Made by a program: the position numbers and the translations under genes. Below are positions 33,736-45,647 of a stretch of DNA of 64,000 bases, one piece after another; within the stretch, counting starts at the first letter, position 1; the number at the start of each line of letters is the position of its first letter. The DNA is from Amanita rubescens (Eukaryota; Basidiomycota; Agaricomycetes; Agaricales; Amanitaceae). Where the stretch lies: NCBI GenBank assembly GCA_015039365.1, contig WION01000263.1, positions 1 to 64,000 of the forward strand, given 5' to 3'. Below the pieces are notes generated by a model, which was not told the origin of the DNA, ran no database searches, and saw only the letters and a program-made list of their open reading frames with translations.

Positions 33736-35240
33736 TTACGCATACGTTTCAATCTCTTCATAGGGTGTAGAATGTCCAACTCCACGAATCAACGAGTCCG
33801 CGGTCGCCTCAGAGAGATGAGCGAGAAGTCCGCTATCAGATATTCCCGAATTAACAATGTGCACAAGAAGGTTTGCAAGGAAATCAGAAGAGCTGATACC
33901 AGAGTATATTGACATCAACGGCGATATCCAAATATCAAGGAAGACGTACTGATACCCATCGGATCAATGGATGTGAAGCGGCGGTAAACACCCGAGTAGA
34001 TCGGAACAACTTGGTCGTTCAATGACGCCACATACACCATCTTGACTCCAATGCCTAGAACGTTCCTGAGCGCCCGAACGTAGTCTTTTGATACTTCGCT
34101 TTCAGTATTCTGTTACATAACACGTCAGTAATGTCAACCAGACACAAGAACGTGTCTGTACCTGAAATTCTAAAAGTTCTCGAGCAGCTGGCGGTTCGAG
34201 GTGTTGTAAATATGTAAGCCGGAGAAAGGGACTAGAAACACTCGACCAATCCCTACCAAGTACGATTGAACCAATAGCGTTGTACTCAAGTACCGCAAAG
34301 GCCCCAAGTGGATACCGCACATAGCCAAACAGCAAATTTTCTGGATCCTCGGCGCTGGTGCCGTATTCGTCCCGGATGCAGACAGGAACGAGCCTGCAGG
34401 CCCGCCGTTTCGCGCCGTCCGAATGTGCTTCTCACTGATGAGACGGTCCAAAAGGTGGGTTGAAACAATAGACCCCTGTGAGTGCGTTGAGACAAGGCGG
34501 GATATCGTCCATCCATTCCTGGTTCTTCAATAGATAATCATATAACCTAAACAGAAACCCTTTCGTCAACACCCACGAAATCCTGGATAGGAAATGACCC
34601 GGGCTCACTTGTCAACTCGCCATTTTATCGTCCTCTCTCCTTCCAACGGAATCGTCGTAACTTTCTCCAGCTTAACATTGCGTTCAGTCTGGAACTCTTC
34701 CGGCGCCTGGACTATCATATTAGCAAACCTAATACTAGTCCCCTTTGACTACGCCGCAGGGCACAATGATACGAATCGGAGATAGCCGCTACGCGCTCAC
34801 ATCGCCTATCACAGCACGTATCGCGGGACCTCAATTCAACTACTCCTGTATCAGTAAAACTTGGGAAATACATCCAACAGGGCTGTTGGCATACCTGGAA
34901 ACCATCCATGAACACCGATCACGACAACTTTGCAGCTGCACAAGATATCCTTGTCGAGAGTCGCACCAGCCTGAGCCGCACCCAGGACGTCCCCAAGCTC
35001 GCGGTAGCGCCTGTCCAAAATGCGCAAATCCGCGCTGTTTTCTGCAACACAAGCTTAATAACTCGTTGAAAAGAGAAGATAAGAACCATACTTCTCGCGT
35101 TCCCTTTTTCCCTCATCTTTGCGTCCCGGACCGGCACCCAGTATCGGCCAATCACTTCTACAGCCACTGAACAGCATCCCACTGAGGTACTGCACCGTCT
35201 TCGTAAGCGTACCAGGTTCCTAGGCGCCGTATGGAACACA
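33736..35240 (-). CDS. YMC020W-like alpha/beta hydrolase, possibly decaying
   Basis: Minus-strand exons encode, in order, KVVVIGVHGWFP (about 34,930), APEEFQTERNVKLEKVTTIP (about 34,700), LYDYLLKNQEWMDDI (about 34,530) and RLVSTHSQGSIVSTHLLDRL (about 34,490-34,430). ICCLAMCGIHLGPLRYLSTT, AARELLEFQ and a final GLLAHLSEATADSLI...GHSTPYEEIETYA (about 33,740) follow. HSQGS is the nucleophile elbow (Ser in S-x-S-Q-G-S context) of a fungal alpha/beta-hydrolase family related to the yeast-type YMC020W-like proteins. The substrate is unknown. The N-terminus (to about 36,240) is low-complexity and its frames do not join cleanly, and the exon after YEEIETYA was not found. I therefore keep only the core and regard the gene as possibly incomplete. 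Confidence 0.55.
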
Positions 35241-36449
35241 TCTTGCCATGTAGGAAGAGAGGTGGTGGAGGCGTGACCTGCCTTTTGGAAGTCGACGAAG
35301 GCGTTAGGGATACTGATTTGGATGAATCAGGCTTCTTGCCATTGCCATTAACTTTGGCGTTGGTAAATATAAGCGATACGCGCTTGACCGGGCAACGAAC
35401 CTGGCATAGTCAGCATTATCTCCATCGCTACGGTCACACTATTATGGTCTGTTTGATAATTTGGCATTACTAATAAGCGGGCGTTAGCCTTAGACGCTTC
35501 CTCACAACCAGACAGATAAATAAGCACAGAATCATGCTTAGATGACCTCCAGGGTGTCTACGACCTTAACCCCCTCCAGACGGTGTTCGAGCGAAATCGA
35601 CAACTAGCGCAAATCCTGCGACGGGCCGAACTTTGAGTTACAAGGGTACCAAGAGAATCTCCGCGTTAAAGAACATATCGTATCAACTCCGAGTCTCAGT
35701 GCCGCTCTCTTCGGCTCCATCACCTGCGTTATCCTCTGAACCACATGCACCCCCTCCTCCTTTTCAAGAGACTGAGCGGCCACCTTAACGTTCTCGTCAC
35801 CGCCACTGCCACTGCCTCCGCACCGCAAAGACGTCGTCGAGGTCACCAGCAACCTGATGCCGGTCCATCTCCCAATCCTTCTCGGACAGCACCTCTTCAC
35901 TACCTCAAGCCCCGTCCACTCCCCGCCGGACACTCGCTCGATTCATCGCCTGCTTCTGCCGGTAGGTTGTGGAATATCGATTCCTGACGAGTCGATGGAG
36001 AAAGCCAGGCAGCGCGCTTTGATGGTGCGTGCTGCCAGAAGTGGCGGTCCCAAGCGAGGCAACTGCCGTGTACTTCTTTCCCCCCGGAATTACCTCGGAG
36101 GAGGGCCGGCTGCGACGCTGTTATGGACAACAACTCAAGAGCTAACGAGCTAACGAACAAACAAACGGGCGAAAACGACCATGAACGTTTTGACGAGCTC
36201 TGACTCATGATCTCAACGGGACTTTTTTGATTCCACAACGACTCGCGCGCGTACTACGCAACTTAAATTATACTATTTTCTTTTTTAAAACTACAATAAC
36301 CGGACTATTTTTTCATACCTATATCGTATTGATTCATCTGAGACACTAAAGTGACCAATTGATGTAATAGTTTCGAAATGTTACCGATGTTCATGGCATT
36401 GCTGCCACGAATTGCCATGTACAAAATTATCCAGATTAAGATATGTAGA

Positions 36450-37732
36450 GGGGGAATCTGAAACAATTATGAGGTGGTTCCTTCGCCAACACAATCCTGC
36501 GCGATTCCAAGGTGGCACCCAAAAAAGTAGTTTTGAGGAGGAATTACAAATCCACCCATCTGCCAGGGTGGAAGCGTCTGTGAATGAATTTGCGAGGTTA
36601 CGATCGCCTACAACAACATCCCTGGTCTCTGCATCCCAGACTCGGATTGTCTGGTCGTCCGAGCCAGAAACGATGCACTTACTGTCGTGCGAGAATGCGA
36701 CAGAGCTGACCCGTCCGGCGTGTCCCTTGAGTGGCCCTACAACAACATCCCCGGTCTCTGCATCCCAGACTCGGATTGTCTGGTCGTCCGAGCCAGAAAC
36801 GATGCACTTACTGTCGTGCGAGAATGCGACAGAGTTGACCGAATCGGTGTGTCCCTTGAGCGGCCCTACAACAACATCCCCGGTCTCTGCATCCCAGACT
36901 CGGATTGTCTGGTCCGACGAGCCAGAAACGATGCGCTTCCTGTCGTGCGAGAATGCGACAGAGCTGACCGGATCCGTGTGTCCCTTGAGCGGCCCTACAA
37001 CAACATCCCCGGTCTCTGCATCCCAGACTCGGATTGTCTGGTCGTCCGAGCCAGAAACGATGCACTTACTGTCGTGCGAGAATGCGACAGAGCTGACCGA
37101 ATCGGTGTGTCCCTTGAGCGGCCCTACAACTTCTCCGGTCTCTGCATCCCAGATTTGCATTGTCTCGTCCCACGAGCCAGAAACGATGCGCTTACTGTCG
37201 GGCGAGAATGCAACAGAGCTGACCGAATTGGTGTGTTTACTGTCCTGCGAGAATGCGACAGAGCTGACCGACCCGGTGTGTCCCTTGAGTGGCCCTACAA
37301 CAACCTCTCTGGTCCGAGTCTCTGCATCCCAGACTCGGATTGTCCGGTCCCATGAGCCAGTTGAAACGATGCGCTTACTGTCGGGCGAGAATGCGACAGA
37401 GTTGACCGAATTGGTGTGTCCCTTGAGTGGCCCTACAACAACTTCCCCGGTCTCTGCATCCCAGACTCGGATTGTCCAGTCCTCTGAGCCAGAAATGATG
37501 CGCTTACTGTCGTGCGAGAATGCGACAGAGTAGACCGAATCGGTGTGTCCCTTGAGCGGCCCTACAACAACTTCCCCGGTCTCTGCATCCCAGACTCGGA
37601 TTGTCTCGTCCCACGAGCCAGAAACGATGCGCATATTGTCCTGCGAGAATGCGACAGATTCGATCCGATCGGTGTGGCCCTTGAGCGGCCCTACAACAAC
37701 TTCCCCGGTTTTTGCATCCCAGACTCGGATTG
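36450..37732 (-). repeat. Near-identical WD40 repeat array (C-terminal block)
   Basis: About nine units of ~129 bp encode the pattern SVAFSHDSKRIVSGS...TIRVWDAETGEVVVGPLKGHT. Units are almost identical at DNA level, as in rapidly evolving high-conservation WD40 arrays of fungal NLRs. One unit is shortened in frame (SQDSKHTNSVSS near 37,240), evidence of unequal recombination. Long antisense frames on the plus strand are by-products of the repeat. Confidence 0.9.
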
Positions 37733-38144
37733 CATCAGGGAAACGTCAGGTTTTGATTTGGACACTTTGGGTACTTTGCAAAGTACTCAAAGTGTCCCAA
37801 AGGACGCAAAGCCCTTTGTGGCCTTTCAAAGAAAGGTCGTGTTATCTTTGGTACCTTTCAAAGCATTTTTTTTACCTTCCGAAGTACTCGAAGTTCTTTG
37901 CCCTCGCAAGCTTTCAGATAATATTCATATTGATTAAATATATTTATAATAATAAGATACATTGCACAATAGATACAAGGGATTTACGAGGAACAAAAGA
38001 ACAGTGATGCTCTTACCTATTCCTAATTCAATGACTGGCCAAATACTGCTCGGAGTCGACAAGGGAGCGGGCGCGGCGGAGCGCAGTTGAGTGGCGATGA
38101 GCGTGGGATGGCAGTGATGGGTTAGCTATGTCGAAATATGAATT

Positions 38145-38575
38145 GATATTGGCTTACCTTGGTTTTAGAGGACTGCAACATGGCGTGGGTAGGTACGAAA
38201 GGATGGAGTGAGTGCAACGGGGCATGATTAAGTCGCGGAGGGCTAGGGAGGGAGGTGGCGGGTCGGCAACGTTGAAATATGAGCTTATATTGCTTACCTG
38301 GGGTTTGGCAGGGTGCAACAGAGGCGTATGGGGATGCAGCGGAGTACAACGGTGCGTGATTGAGTGGCAGGAGGGCGAGGGAGGGATTGTGGGTCAGTAG
38401 CATCAAAATACAAGTTTATGTGGCTTACCTGGGGTTTGGCGGGGTGCGAGAGGGTGAGGTGGATGTGGTGGGATGCGACGGGGCGTGGTTGAGCGGCGGA
38501 GGGCAAGAGAGGGGCAATAACGTCAAAAACCATAAAAATGGTATTCAAGTTGCTCACCTGGGCGCGTAATGTGTG
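38145..38575 (-). repeat. Tandem exon-intron-like repeats in element A
   Basis: Three to four units of ~125-130 bp each contain a Pro/His/Ser-rich open stretch ending, on the minus strand, in CCAG|GTAAGC, followed by an AT-rich intron-like segment. The donors lie near 38,157, 38,297 and 38,427, and a related GTGAGC lies near 38,557. A cassette with its own splice donor appears to have multiplied. Whether it is transcribed is unknown. Confidence 0.5.
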
Positions 38576-38767
38576 CCGAAGTGAAAGCATGCTCGCCTTC
38601 GTCACCGTTTCATGGGTGTTGTCGCCGCTGACTGAGAACGTTGAGGTGGTGAGTAGATTGGCGATGATTTGACGGAAGGGGAGGTGACGCATACAGTCAA
38701 CGCTCTCTTGGACAAGGAGAAGCCCTGGGCTTGGCGTAGTTGGACATCGATGATGAACGCTGTACCC

Positions 38768-38832
38768 CTTCGTGGTGATGGTGGTGATGGTGGTGGTGGC
38801 GGTGATGGCGGTGGTGGCGGTGATGATGGTGG
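38768..38832 (+). repeat. GGTGAT microsatellite
   Basis: A run of GGTGATGGTGGTGATGG and GGCGGTGGTGGC units inside element A, encoding Gly-rich or, antisense, Thr-rich low complexity. Confidence 0.85.
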
Positions 38833-39243
38833 TTGGGAGCAACATGAGCAGCGGGTGGGGTTAAGGGCAAGGCATTGTTTGGTTACTGACCAAACAATGG
38901 ACTTGACGCAATTGACTTCATCGAATCATCACACCTTTAATTCCCAGCCTAACAAATGGCAGAGGAGAGGAGAGGAGGAAAAAACCACGTGAGGGCGGTA
39001 GAGGAATCAGGTAGGTCTTGTCGCTGGTCAATTGGGTAGTTGGCTGATTTATCGACGCAAAGTAGGTTATTCGACGCGCGCAAGTGCAGGGCCCATGCGC
39101 TAGGGAACAGCTGCACGTTGCCAGCTTCGTTGAAGACTTGAACAACATCTCCCGCTCGCACTTGGTTACAACTTCACGCGCGTTCTCAACCCCCAACGAC
39201 CCATTCGATCGCAAGCCTACAACGATTACTCCTCGCTACTGAA

Positions 39244-39800
39244 ATGTCCCAACGACGGAACACGGGGCCCTGTACTCCTGGCCCCTCCTCTACGGCATAC
39301 TACCAGTCCGCATCCGAGAGGCGAACACCTCTTGATGGCGGTCCATCCTCACATTCATCATCACGGCCGAACTTGATCTTTCACGATGTACCTATCGAGG
39401 TATCTCCTGCATCAACGATACCTTCAACAAGTCCTTCATCACCAACTCCGAGTGGCCACTCTCACCAACATCACTTGCATTCAACGCGTCCCACATCTTG
39501 ACTCCCGTTGTTCCCTCCAGTTCGACGCCATCACCTGCGACATACGCGGGATTGACCCAGCACGAACGCCTTCAGGTGAGGTCTTTTCTTTTCTTTTTTC
39601 TCGCATTCTGATGACACGCGTCAGCACGATTACTCTAAGTAGCTCGCAGCTGTGGTTGGCGCGACTCAAGATATTTCAGCACACGCCACCTCCGGACCAT
39701 ACTACTGTCCTCATCATCGAGTTCAACACCGACCACTCACCCAACGCCTGTTGTTTGGGTACATGACACCTCACCCCGTCCCGCTTAGCGCTCGTCGCAA
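39244..39800 (+). CDS. Possible remnant coding exons in element A
   Basis: A Ser/Pro-rich frame starts at ATG 39244 (MSQRRNTGPCTPGPSSTAYY) and ends at 39501. A second Pro-rich piece with TPVVWVHDTSPRPA lies near 39,745. No transposase catalytic motif or zinc finger was recognised. It could be the N-terminus of a lost element protein or a captured host fragment. Confidence 0.25.
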
Positions 39801-39944
39801 CTTGACCATAATCTGCCACAACCCATCTGTCGCCATCGCGTCCCCCTCACCCTCGCAACGCAAACACGTACATCCCACGCACGCCCCCTGGCACCCTCAC
39901 AGCGCAATAACCCACCTGTCGAACTCAACCATCCCACCTGCAAC

Positions 39945-40168
39945 TAGGGCTGTACACCGTTACCGTACATTACGGCGCGACGGCTCCGTTGTACGGTTGC
40001 TGTACCAGTGCCGTTGCGACTTGTAGTGGGTGCTGAGACGAACGGCAGACGGGATGGGGTCAGGCATTTCTGGACCAAGTGTGACGGACGGTGGACGGGT
40101 GGACAGTTACCGTCTTGTCACCGTCGATTGTACGGCTGTACCCGTAAGACGGATGGCGTACACCCCTA
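39945..40168. mobile_element. Possible nested MITE in element A
   Basis: TAGGGCTGTACACCG at the left matches, inverted, the right end CGTACACCCCTA (TAGGGGTGTACG). The ~224-bp interior is rich in TACGG/CCGTA motifs. No target-site duplication was found, so the call rests on the inverted ends only. Confidence 0.35.
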
Positions 40169-40235
40169 CCCATACGCTGTTGACCCACCTGTACATACAT
40201 AATTTTGTAGCTAAACTGCAGTGTTGGCAAATTTG

Positions 40236-40288
40236 AGAGAGCTAGAGATAAAGAGAGATAAAGAGAGATAAAGAGAGATAAAGAGAGC
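40236..40288 (+). repeat. GAGATAAAGA tandem repeat
   Basis: About five copies of a 10-bp unit, AGAGATAAAG, within element A's right part. Confidence 0.9.
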
Positions 40289-40588
40289 AGCACAGCCACT
40301 ACAGGCCTGTCTGCTGGGCCAGGCTTTGAGCCGGCTAAAGCTTGGGCTCATGGCTCAGCCTGTGATTTTTACAAGCCCAAGCCCTGGCTTTCAGGCCAAG
40401 CAGGGCCGGGAACATCTAAAGAAGGCTGAGTTGGAAAGTCAAAGACTCAAAGTTCACAAAATTCTGACCTCCAAAGCTAAAATACTCAAAGGCTGCCAAG
40501 TCAAAGTACTAAAGTATTCAAAGCCACCACACCCAAAGCTAAAGCACCCCAAAGGGCCCAAATCAAAATATGACGTTTCCCTGATGTG

Positions 40589-40656
40589 TATCGTCCGACG
40601 AGCCAGAAATGATGCGCTTACTGTCGTGCGAGAATGCGACAGAGTTGACCGAATCG
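40589..40656 (-). pseudogene. Stranded WD40 fragment of the NLR
   Basis: A 68-bp piece between elements A and B, on the minus strand encoding SVAFSHDSKRIISGSSDD in the same frame as the arrays on both sides. It ends in the CCGAATCG target duplication shared with 43142-43149. It ties the two WD40 blocks into one gene. Confidence 0.85.
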
Positions 40657-43141
40657 CAGCAGTTAACACTGAGCCACCTATCCTAGTAGAATCCGAGCTG
40701 ATTACGAGGAATACGAGTAGAGTCCGAGCCCATTCCGAGTAGGGTCCAAGGAGTACTAGTAATCCGAGTAGAATCCGAGCTGAGTCCGAGCCCAGTCCGA
40801 GTTGAGGTGAATCCGAGTGCAAACTCGGAGTGCACTCGGACTCCGAGCTCAGTCCGAGTGGAGTCCGAGTGGAGTCCGAGCTGAGTTCAAGTCAGACTCT
40901 GAACCCAATCTGAGCTTATTCTCAGTTGTTTATCATTGCAATAAAATTCCAAATAAATCCTGAAAAAATGCAGAAAAATCATGTGATCCAGGCCATATAG
41001 GAATTATGAGACCAAACACACCCAAACTTGAGATATTTGCAAAATACTTCTTCAGATGTTCAGAGTGTAATCTTAGAAAATGAACAAAATTCATGATGTG
41101 ATCAAGGACATGCAGAGTTGCTGGTGGTTAGTAAATGATGACCAGAGGTGTACACCTGTCATTCCCTACTGGTGGTTATGAATGGCTGTCAGTAGTAGAA
41201 GTCAGTTGCAGTGACTTGCAATGGTCAGTACCAGTTGAGGTCTTACTCAGATGATCTGGTTGTGTACAGTGTCACAGTCAACTTCTACAATCCCACTGCC
41301 TGTTGACAACAGCAACCAATCACCTAGTATGACATTGCAGACAGTTTTAGAGCTCATGAATAAATGATAACCTAGGGTTGGAGATTGTGAGGTGTTTGTA
41401 TTGAAGTCAAGGAGAGAAGGGGGGTGGATATGAGTTCTTGGTAATTTAATGATGGTACATGATTATGAGTACTGGTTTTTAACACCATCAGGGAATGTCT
41501 GGGGTATACCCCTGTCGTTCCTTACTAGCCCTATCAGTTACACCATATTGATACTCAGTGTGTTATGATCATGTTTGGAACCTTTGCCTGCCCAGAAAGC
41601 TTCCACACCAGAAGCATCTAGAAAGCCCCACCTGGCACAGCTACTACTAGTAGTCCAGTAGTAACCACAGTCTGTTGGCATGGACTGAGACTGAATATCT
41701 TTCCTACCTGTGACTTGGAAAGCACTCAGTAGACATGAATAACCCACCACACTTTATCACCTGGCCAGAACATTGTTCCATGGAATCTTTGGATGGGGTG
41801 CAACCTGGTCCAGGTGGCTGGTTTTTGGACAGCTCTCTGTGAGCCTGTGATGGACTCAGGTTGTCTCTGTCTCTATCATTTTAGAATTTTATACCAGTAA
41901 CCAGATTTCTGCCAGATTCCATTGCTGCAAATACTCCATTTAATAGTGTTCCAGTTCCACATCAGATGAGCAGGATTTAGTGATTCAGATTTTATTGTAT
42001 ATTAACCTGGAACAAGTTGAGCATGACTCTGTGGTTGAATCTTTGAGATTGTCAAGCCAAATTATAATCTGAGAGGAGTTGAAAAAGCCAGTTTCTGGTG
42101 TTTATTACCACCAATCTCCTTTATTTTATGAGGGTACATGTCTGCACTTGTTTGAAGGATGCTATATTGGATAAAGACTCAACTATCATGGGAATATCAA
42201 ATGGCACCCTCAGATAATTTCACAAGAAGTTGGAAATCACTATTGCTGGTGAATCTGTTTCATGGATGTGGTAATTCATGCAGTGCCACAAGGGAAGGAG
42301 AGCAGGTACATACATACATTTAAAGATTGAAGCAGTATCAAATTTTCATGTTGATCTGCATAGCTACTCAGAACAATGGCCTTGTTTGGCTTCACAATTC
42401 TTCTATGACCAGTGGAATCTGGACCACATGATTTTTCTACATTTTTGAAATTTTCTCACTTGCATTGCAAAAGTGTTTTGCAAATATCTCAAGCTTGGTT
42501 TTGTTTGGCTTCACCATTCTTATATGACCTGGATCACATGATTTTTCCGCATTTTTCAAGATTTTTTGCAGACTTTGCCATTTTTTACACAAAGCGTCTG
42601 AAAAAGTATTTTGCAAATATCTCAAGTTTGGCTTTGTTTGGTTTCATCATTTTTATATGACCTGAATCATGTGAATTTTCCGCATTTTTTACATATTTTT
42701 TGGGATTTTATTGGACATGTAAAGAATTCCAAATAGTACCAAATAGTGCCAAACATAATGGTCATATGTATATAGGGCCATGCCAATGTTGCCATTGCCC
42801 CCCCTGCTGCTCGGAATTGTGCACGAGAATTGAGCTTGGACTATTCGGACTTGACTCGTATTCCGAGTTGAGTCCGAGCTGGGCTAGCAGTAGGACTCTA
42901 TATGGAACACTCGGACTGAGCTCGGATTCCGAGCTCAGTCCGAGCAGAGACAATCCTACTATATTCCGAGCTCAACTCGGATTCTACTCGGACTGAGCTC
43001 GGAGTGAGCTCGGAATACGAGTTCATGTTTTGGTGAGTCGTCTGCCATTTCTTTTGCTACTAGTAATCAGCTCGGATTCCGAGCTGATTACTCGTAATCC
43101 TCGTAATCCGAGATTCTTAGGTGGCTCAGTGCTAAGTGCTC
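40657..43141. mobile_element. hAT-like TIR element B inside the WD40 array
   Basis: A 2,485-bp insertion with a perfect 8-bp target duplication CCGAATCG (40649-40656 and 43142-43149). The 24-bp ends match at 21 positions; the left end is CAGCAGTTAACACTGAGCC. Both subterminal zones (40,685-40,920 and 42,825-43,110) are packed with CCGAGC/GCTCGG motifs, as in hAT transposase-binding regions. The AT-rich interior has about three copies of a ~120-bp repeat (42,380-42,700) and one inverted copy near 40,950-41,060. No transposase frame: a non-autonomous element. Confidence 0.85.
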
Positions 43142-43560
43142 CCGAATCGGTGTGTCCCTTGAGCGGCCCTACAACAACTTCCCCAGCCTCTGCATCCCAG
43201 ACAAGGATTGTCTGGTCTGACGAGCCAGAAACGATGCGCTTACTGTCGTGCGAGAATGCGACAGAGGTGACCCAATTGGTGTGTCCCTTGAGCGGCCCTA
43301 CAACAACTTCCCCGGTTTCCAGTGCATCCCAGACAAGGATTGTCCGGTCCAACGAGCCAGAAATGATGCGCTTACTGTCGTGCGAGAATGCAACAGAGGT
43401 GATATAATGATCGTGTCCCTTGAATGGCCCTACAACAACTTCTCCGGTCTCTGCATCCCAGACTCGGATTGTCTGGTCCCACGAGCCAGAAACGATGCGC
43501 TTACTGTCGTGCGAGAATGCGACAGAGGCGACATAACTGATGTGTCCCTCAAATACGCTT
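43142..43560 (-). repeat. WD40 repeats, N-terminal block of the NLR array
   Basis: Three repeats (SWDQTIRVWDA, SLDRTILVWDA, SSDQTILVWDA) and the start of a fourth, preceded by the typical junction QSAPHVYLSALPFA and KADHWPASISVFEGH. The array is cut at KGHTDS by element B. Confidence 0.88.
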
Positions 43561-45647
43561 ATGGATGCAGGCCAATGGTCTGCCTTTCCTGTCTTCAAGC
43601 ACAAGGTCTTTGAGTTTGGATGTAGCCGTAGATATTGCTTCGCAACTAATGAATTCTTCGTTGCAAATGGTAGTGCCGACAGGTAAACGTGTGGTGCGCT
43701 TTGTGAGATCGGCGGTCCAAATACAGCGACAAACTTCATTGCATCACTTGCAAATGATGCAATATCGTCAATATTCTCCTGAACATAAGATGTTTAATTT
43801 ATTTGTGAGGGGAAAAACAATCTCACGGACCTGATTCCACTGCCTCACTGACAGCAGCATCCTGGAAGCCATATTCACCTGCTTGATAAGGCTCAGAACC
43901 TCCAGTCAATAGAGAAGACGATAATGCAAGAAGTCTTTAACTCCATTCAGAATTTCGGTGTTATACGCAGTTGCACCAAGGTGGTCAGCCCAAAAGCGGC
44001 ACCCGTATGATAAATGAGGAGGAATTGTCTTTTCAATGCGTGCGGCGAGGTCAGGAACATCAGCGTTTCGACAATGAGAAGTCTCTAAACCGGCAATGTT
44101 GAATCGCAAACCGGACTTCATAACTCGCAAGGACGATAACGTGAGGCTGCGGTGAGGCTGCGATGGGTCTACGTGATAGGTTTCGGTACTGCGGTTTTGG
44201 TGTGTCAAAAATTCAAAGAACGAAGCGTGGAGAGGTCGAATGGGGATATCTAGTTGATCGACTCCGCTCAAAAATGACCCCAGTTTCGGTAGAATTAATT
44301 CCGCCAGTTTGTCGCCTCGCAGCGCTGAATGGGCTGATATAGAAAGGGGCTCCTTCGTGGCCAATATCCAGCCCATTACTGACATGCAATGTGACACGGC
44401 ATCATCATCTCGCCTATGGAATACTTGGCGAAGCGCTTCTGAGTACAATGCATCTAGCCCGTGTGCTAATTGGTCCGTGAAGCTACTAAGGCGCTCTGTC
44501 TCTGGAAACATTCCTTCGGGGTCATTGATGGCCCGACATGCCGTAGATGCCCACTGGAAAAGCCCTTCTGAGCTCTCAACTAGCATCTGACGCCAAAGTT
44601 TGTTAGGCCATTTTTCTTCTAAGCTACTGACATGAGACAGATGTTTCTCGATGAACAGAGTGATGTCAGCTTTATTAGATGCTTCATCGATGGTGTCCAT
44701 ATATTTGCATAGAGTATGCCGATTATTCTTGAAGGCACTAACGATGTCCGGCTCCGGACGTGTTGTCATGAGAATACGGAAATTGGAAGGGAGATCCGAA
44801 ACGTGCTTGGCCAGCGTGTCAAGAAGATCTTTGCGAGGTTGCCCTTTAGCGCTCTCATCCAGAGCATCAATAACGACAAGAATAGGTCCGACAGTCGTCA
44901 GTGCCATCACGGGTTCCAGGATAAATTTTTCGAATTGTTTGGTGGCTGAGCCGGTTGTTCGAAGGGAACGATTTCCCTTAACAATATTATCAAGAGACAT
45001 CTTCCAGTGCTGATCGACATCAGCGATGTCCAACGCAATTGTACTGAGGAGGTTGTTGGGGCGGCGATTAGCTTGGTCCGCACGAGCAAAGCAATAGGAC
45101 GATCCCAGTTGTTTCTGCTCATCGAACAAGTTTGCAATAGTGTGCGCGATAGCGGATTTTCCGGACCCCGCCACACCACTTAACAGGAAAATGCGAGGGA
45201 CGTCATCTGCATTGGGCCTATTGACCCACTGGATAATCTCTTTGATCATCATATTGCGAGTCCCAGGAAGACATTTCTTGGCGGGGTCAAAACGTGCACC
45301 CTTGGCATAGGGCATGTCTTGGAGGTTGATATCTGTGGCTTAATAGAAATTAATTAAAGTGGAAGTACATGAGGTATGAGGTATCTGACCAAGACTATTG
45401 AGACTGCCGAACATGCGGGAGACGATGATCTCGGTTTGAAGAATGGCACGATCTTGAAAAGCTAACTTGAGTTCTTTGAACTTGTCCTCGTATTCTTTGA
45501 TCTTGCCATCAACGTCCGACATGAAACTATTTTTGAGGGTTCGTTTCCCTGGTGAGGAACGCAACAGTGAGACTCGTGACGTGAAGTGTAGATGATGACC
45601 TACATAAGCTCTTGTTCATGGCATAGTCGCGAATAAAGTATGCGCAC

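Larger units (their letters stand above)
37733..40586. mobile_element. TIR element A inside the WD40 array
   Basis: A 2,854-bp insertion. The left end CATCAGGGAAACGTCA and the right end TGACGTTTCCCTGATG are inverted repeats, with similarity extending to TTTTGATTTGG. Subterminal CTTTG-rich motifs occur at both ends. The flanks are TG on each side (37731-37732 and 40587-40588). Joining them gives the WD40 text GSSDDTIRVWDA in frame. The hAT-like start CAGGG at 37736 would instead imply 8-bp flanks GATTGCAT and ATGTGTAT, which match only partly. No intact transposase was recognised. Confidence 0.8.

Noticed and set aside
36412..37533. A 373-codon plus-strand frame across the WD40 array
   Set aside because: It is the antisense by-product of a repeat whose length is a multiple of three. 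The minus strand encodes clear WD40 repeats.
38669..38992. Gly-rich plus-strand frame
   Set aside because: It is produced by the GGTGAT microsatellite and has no other coding support.
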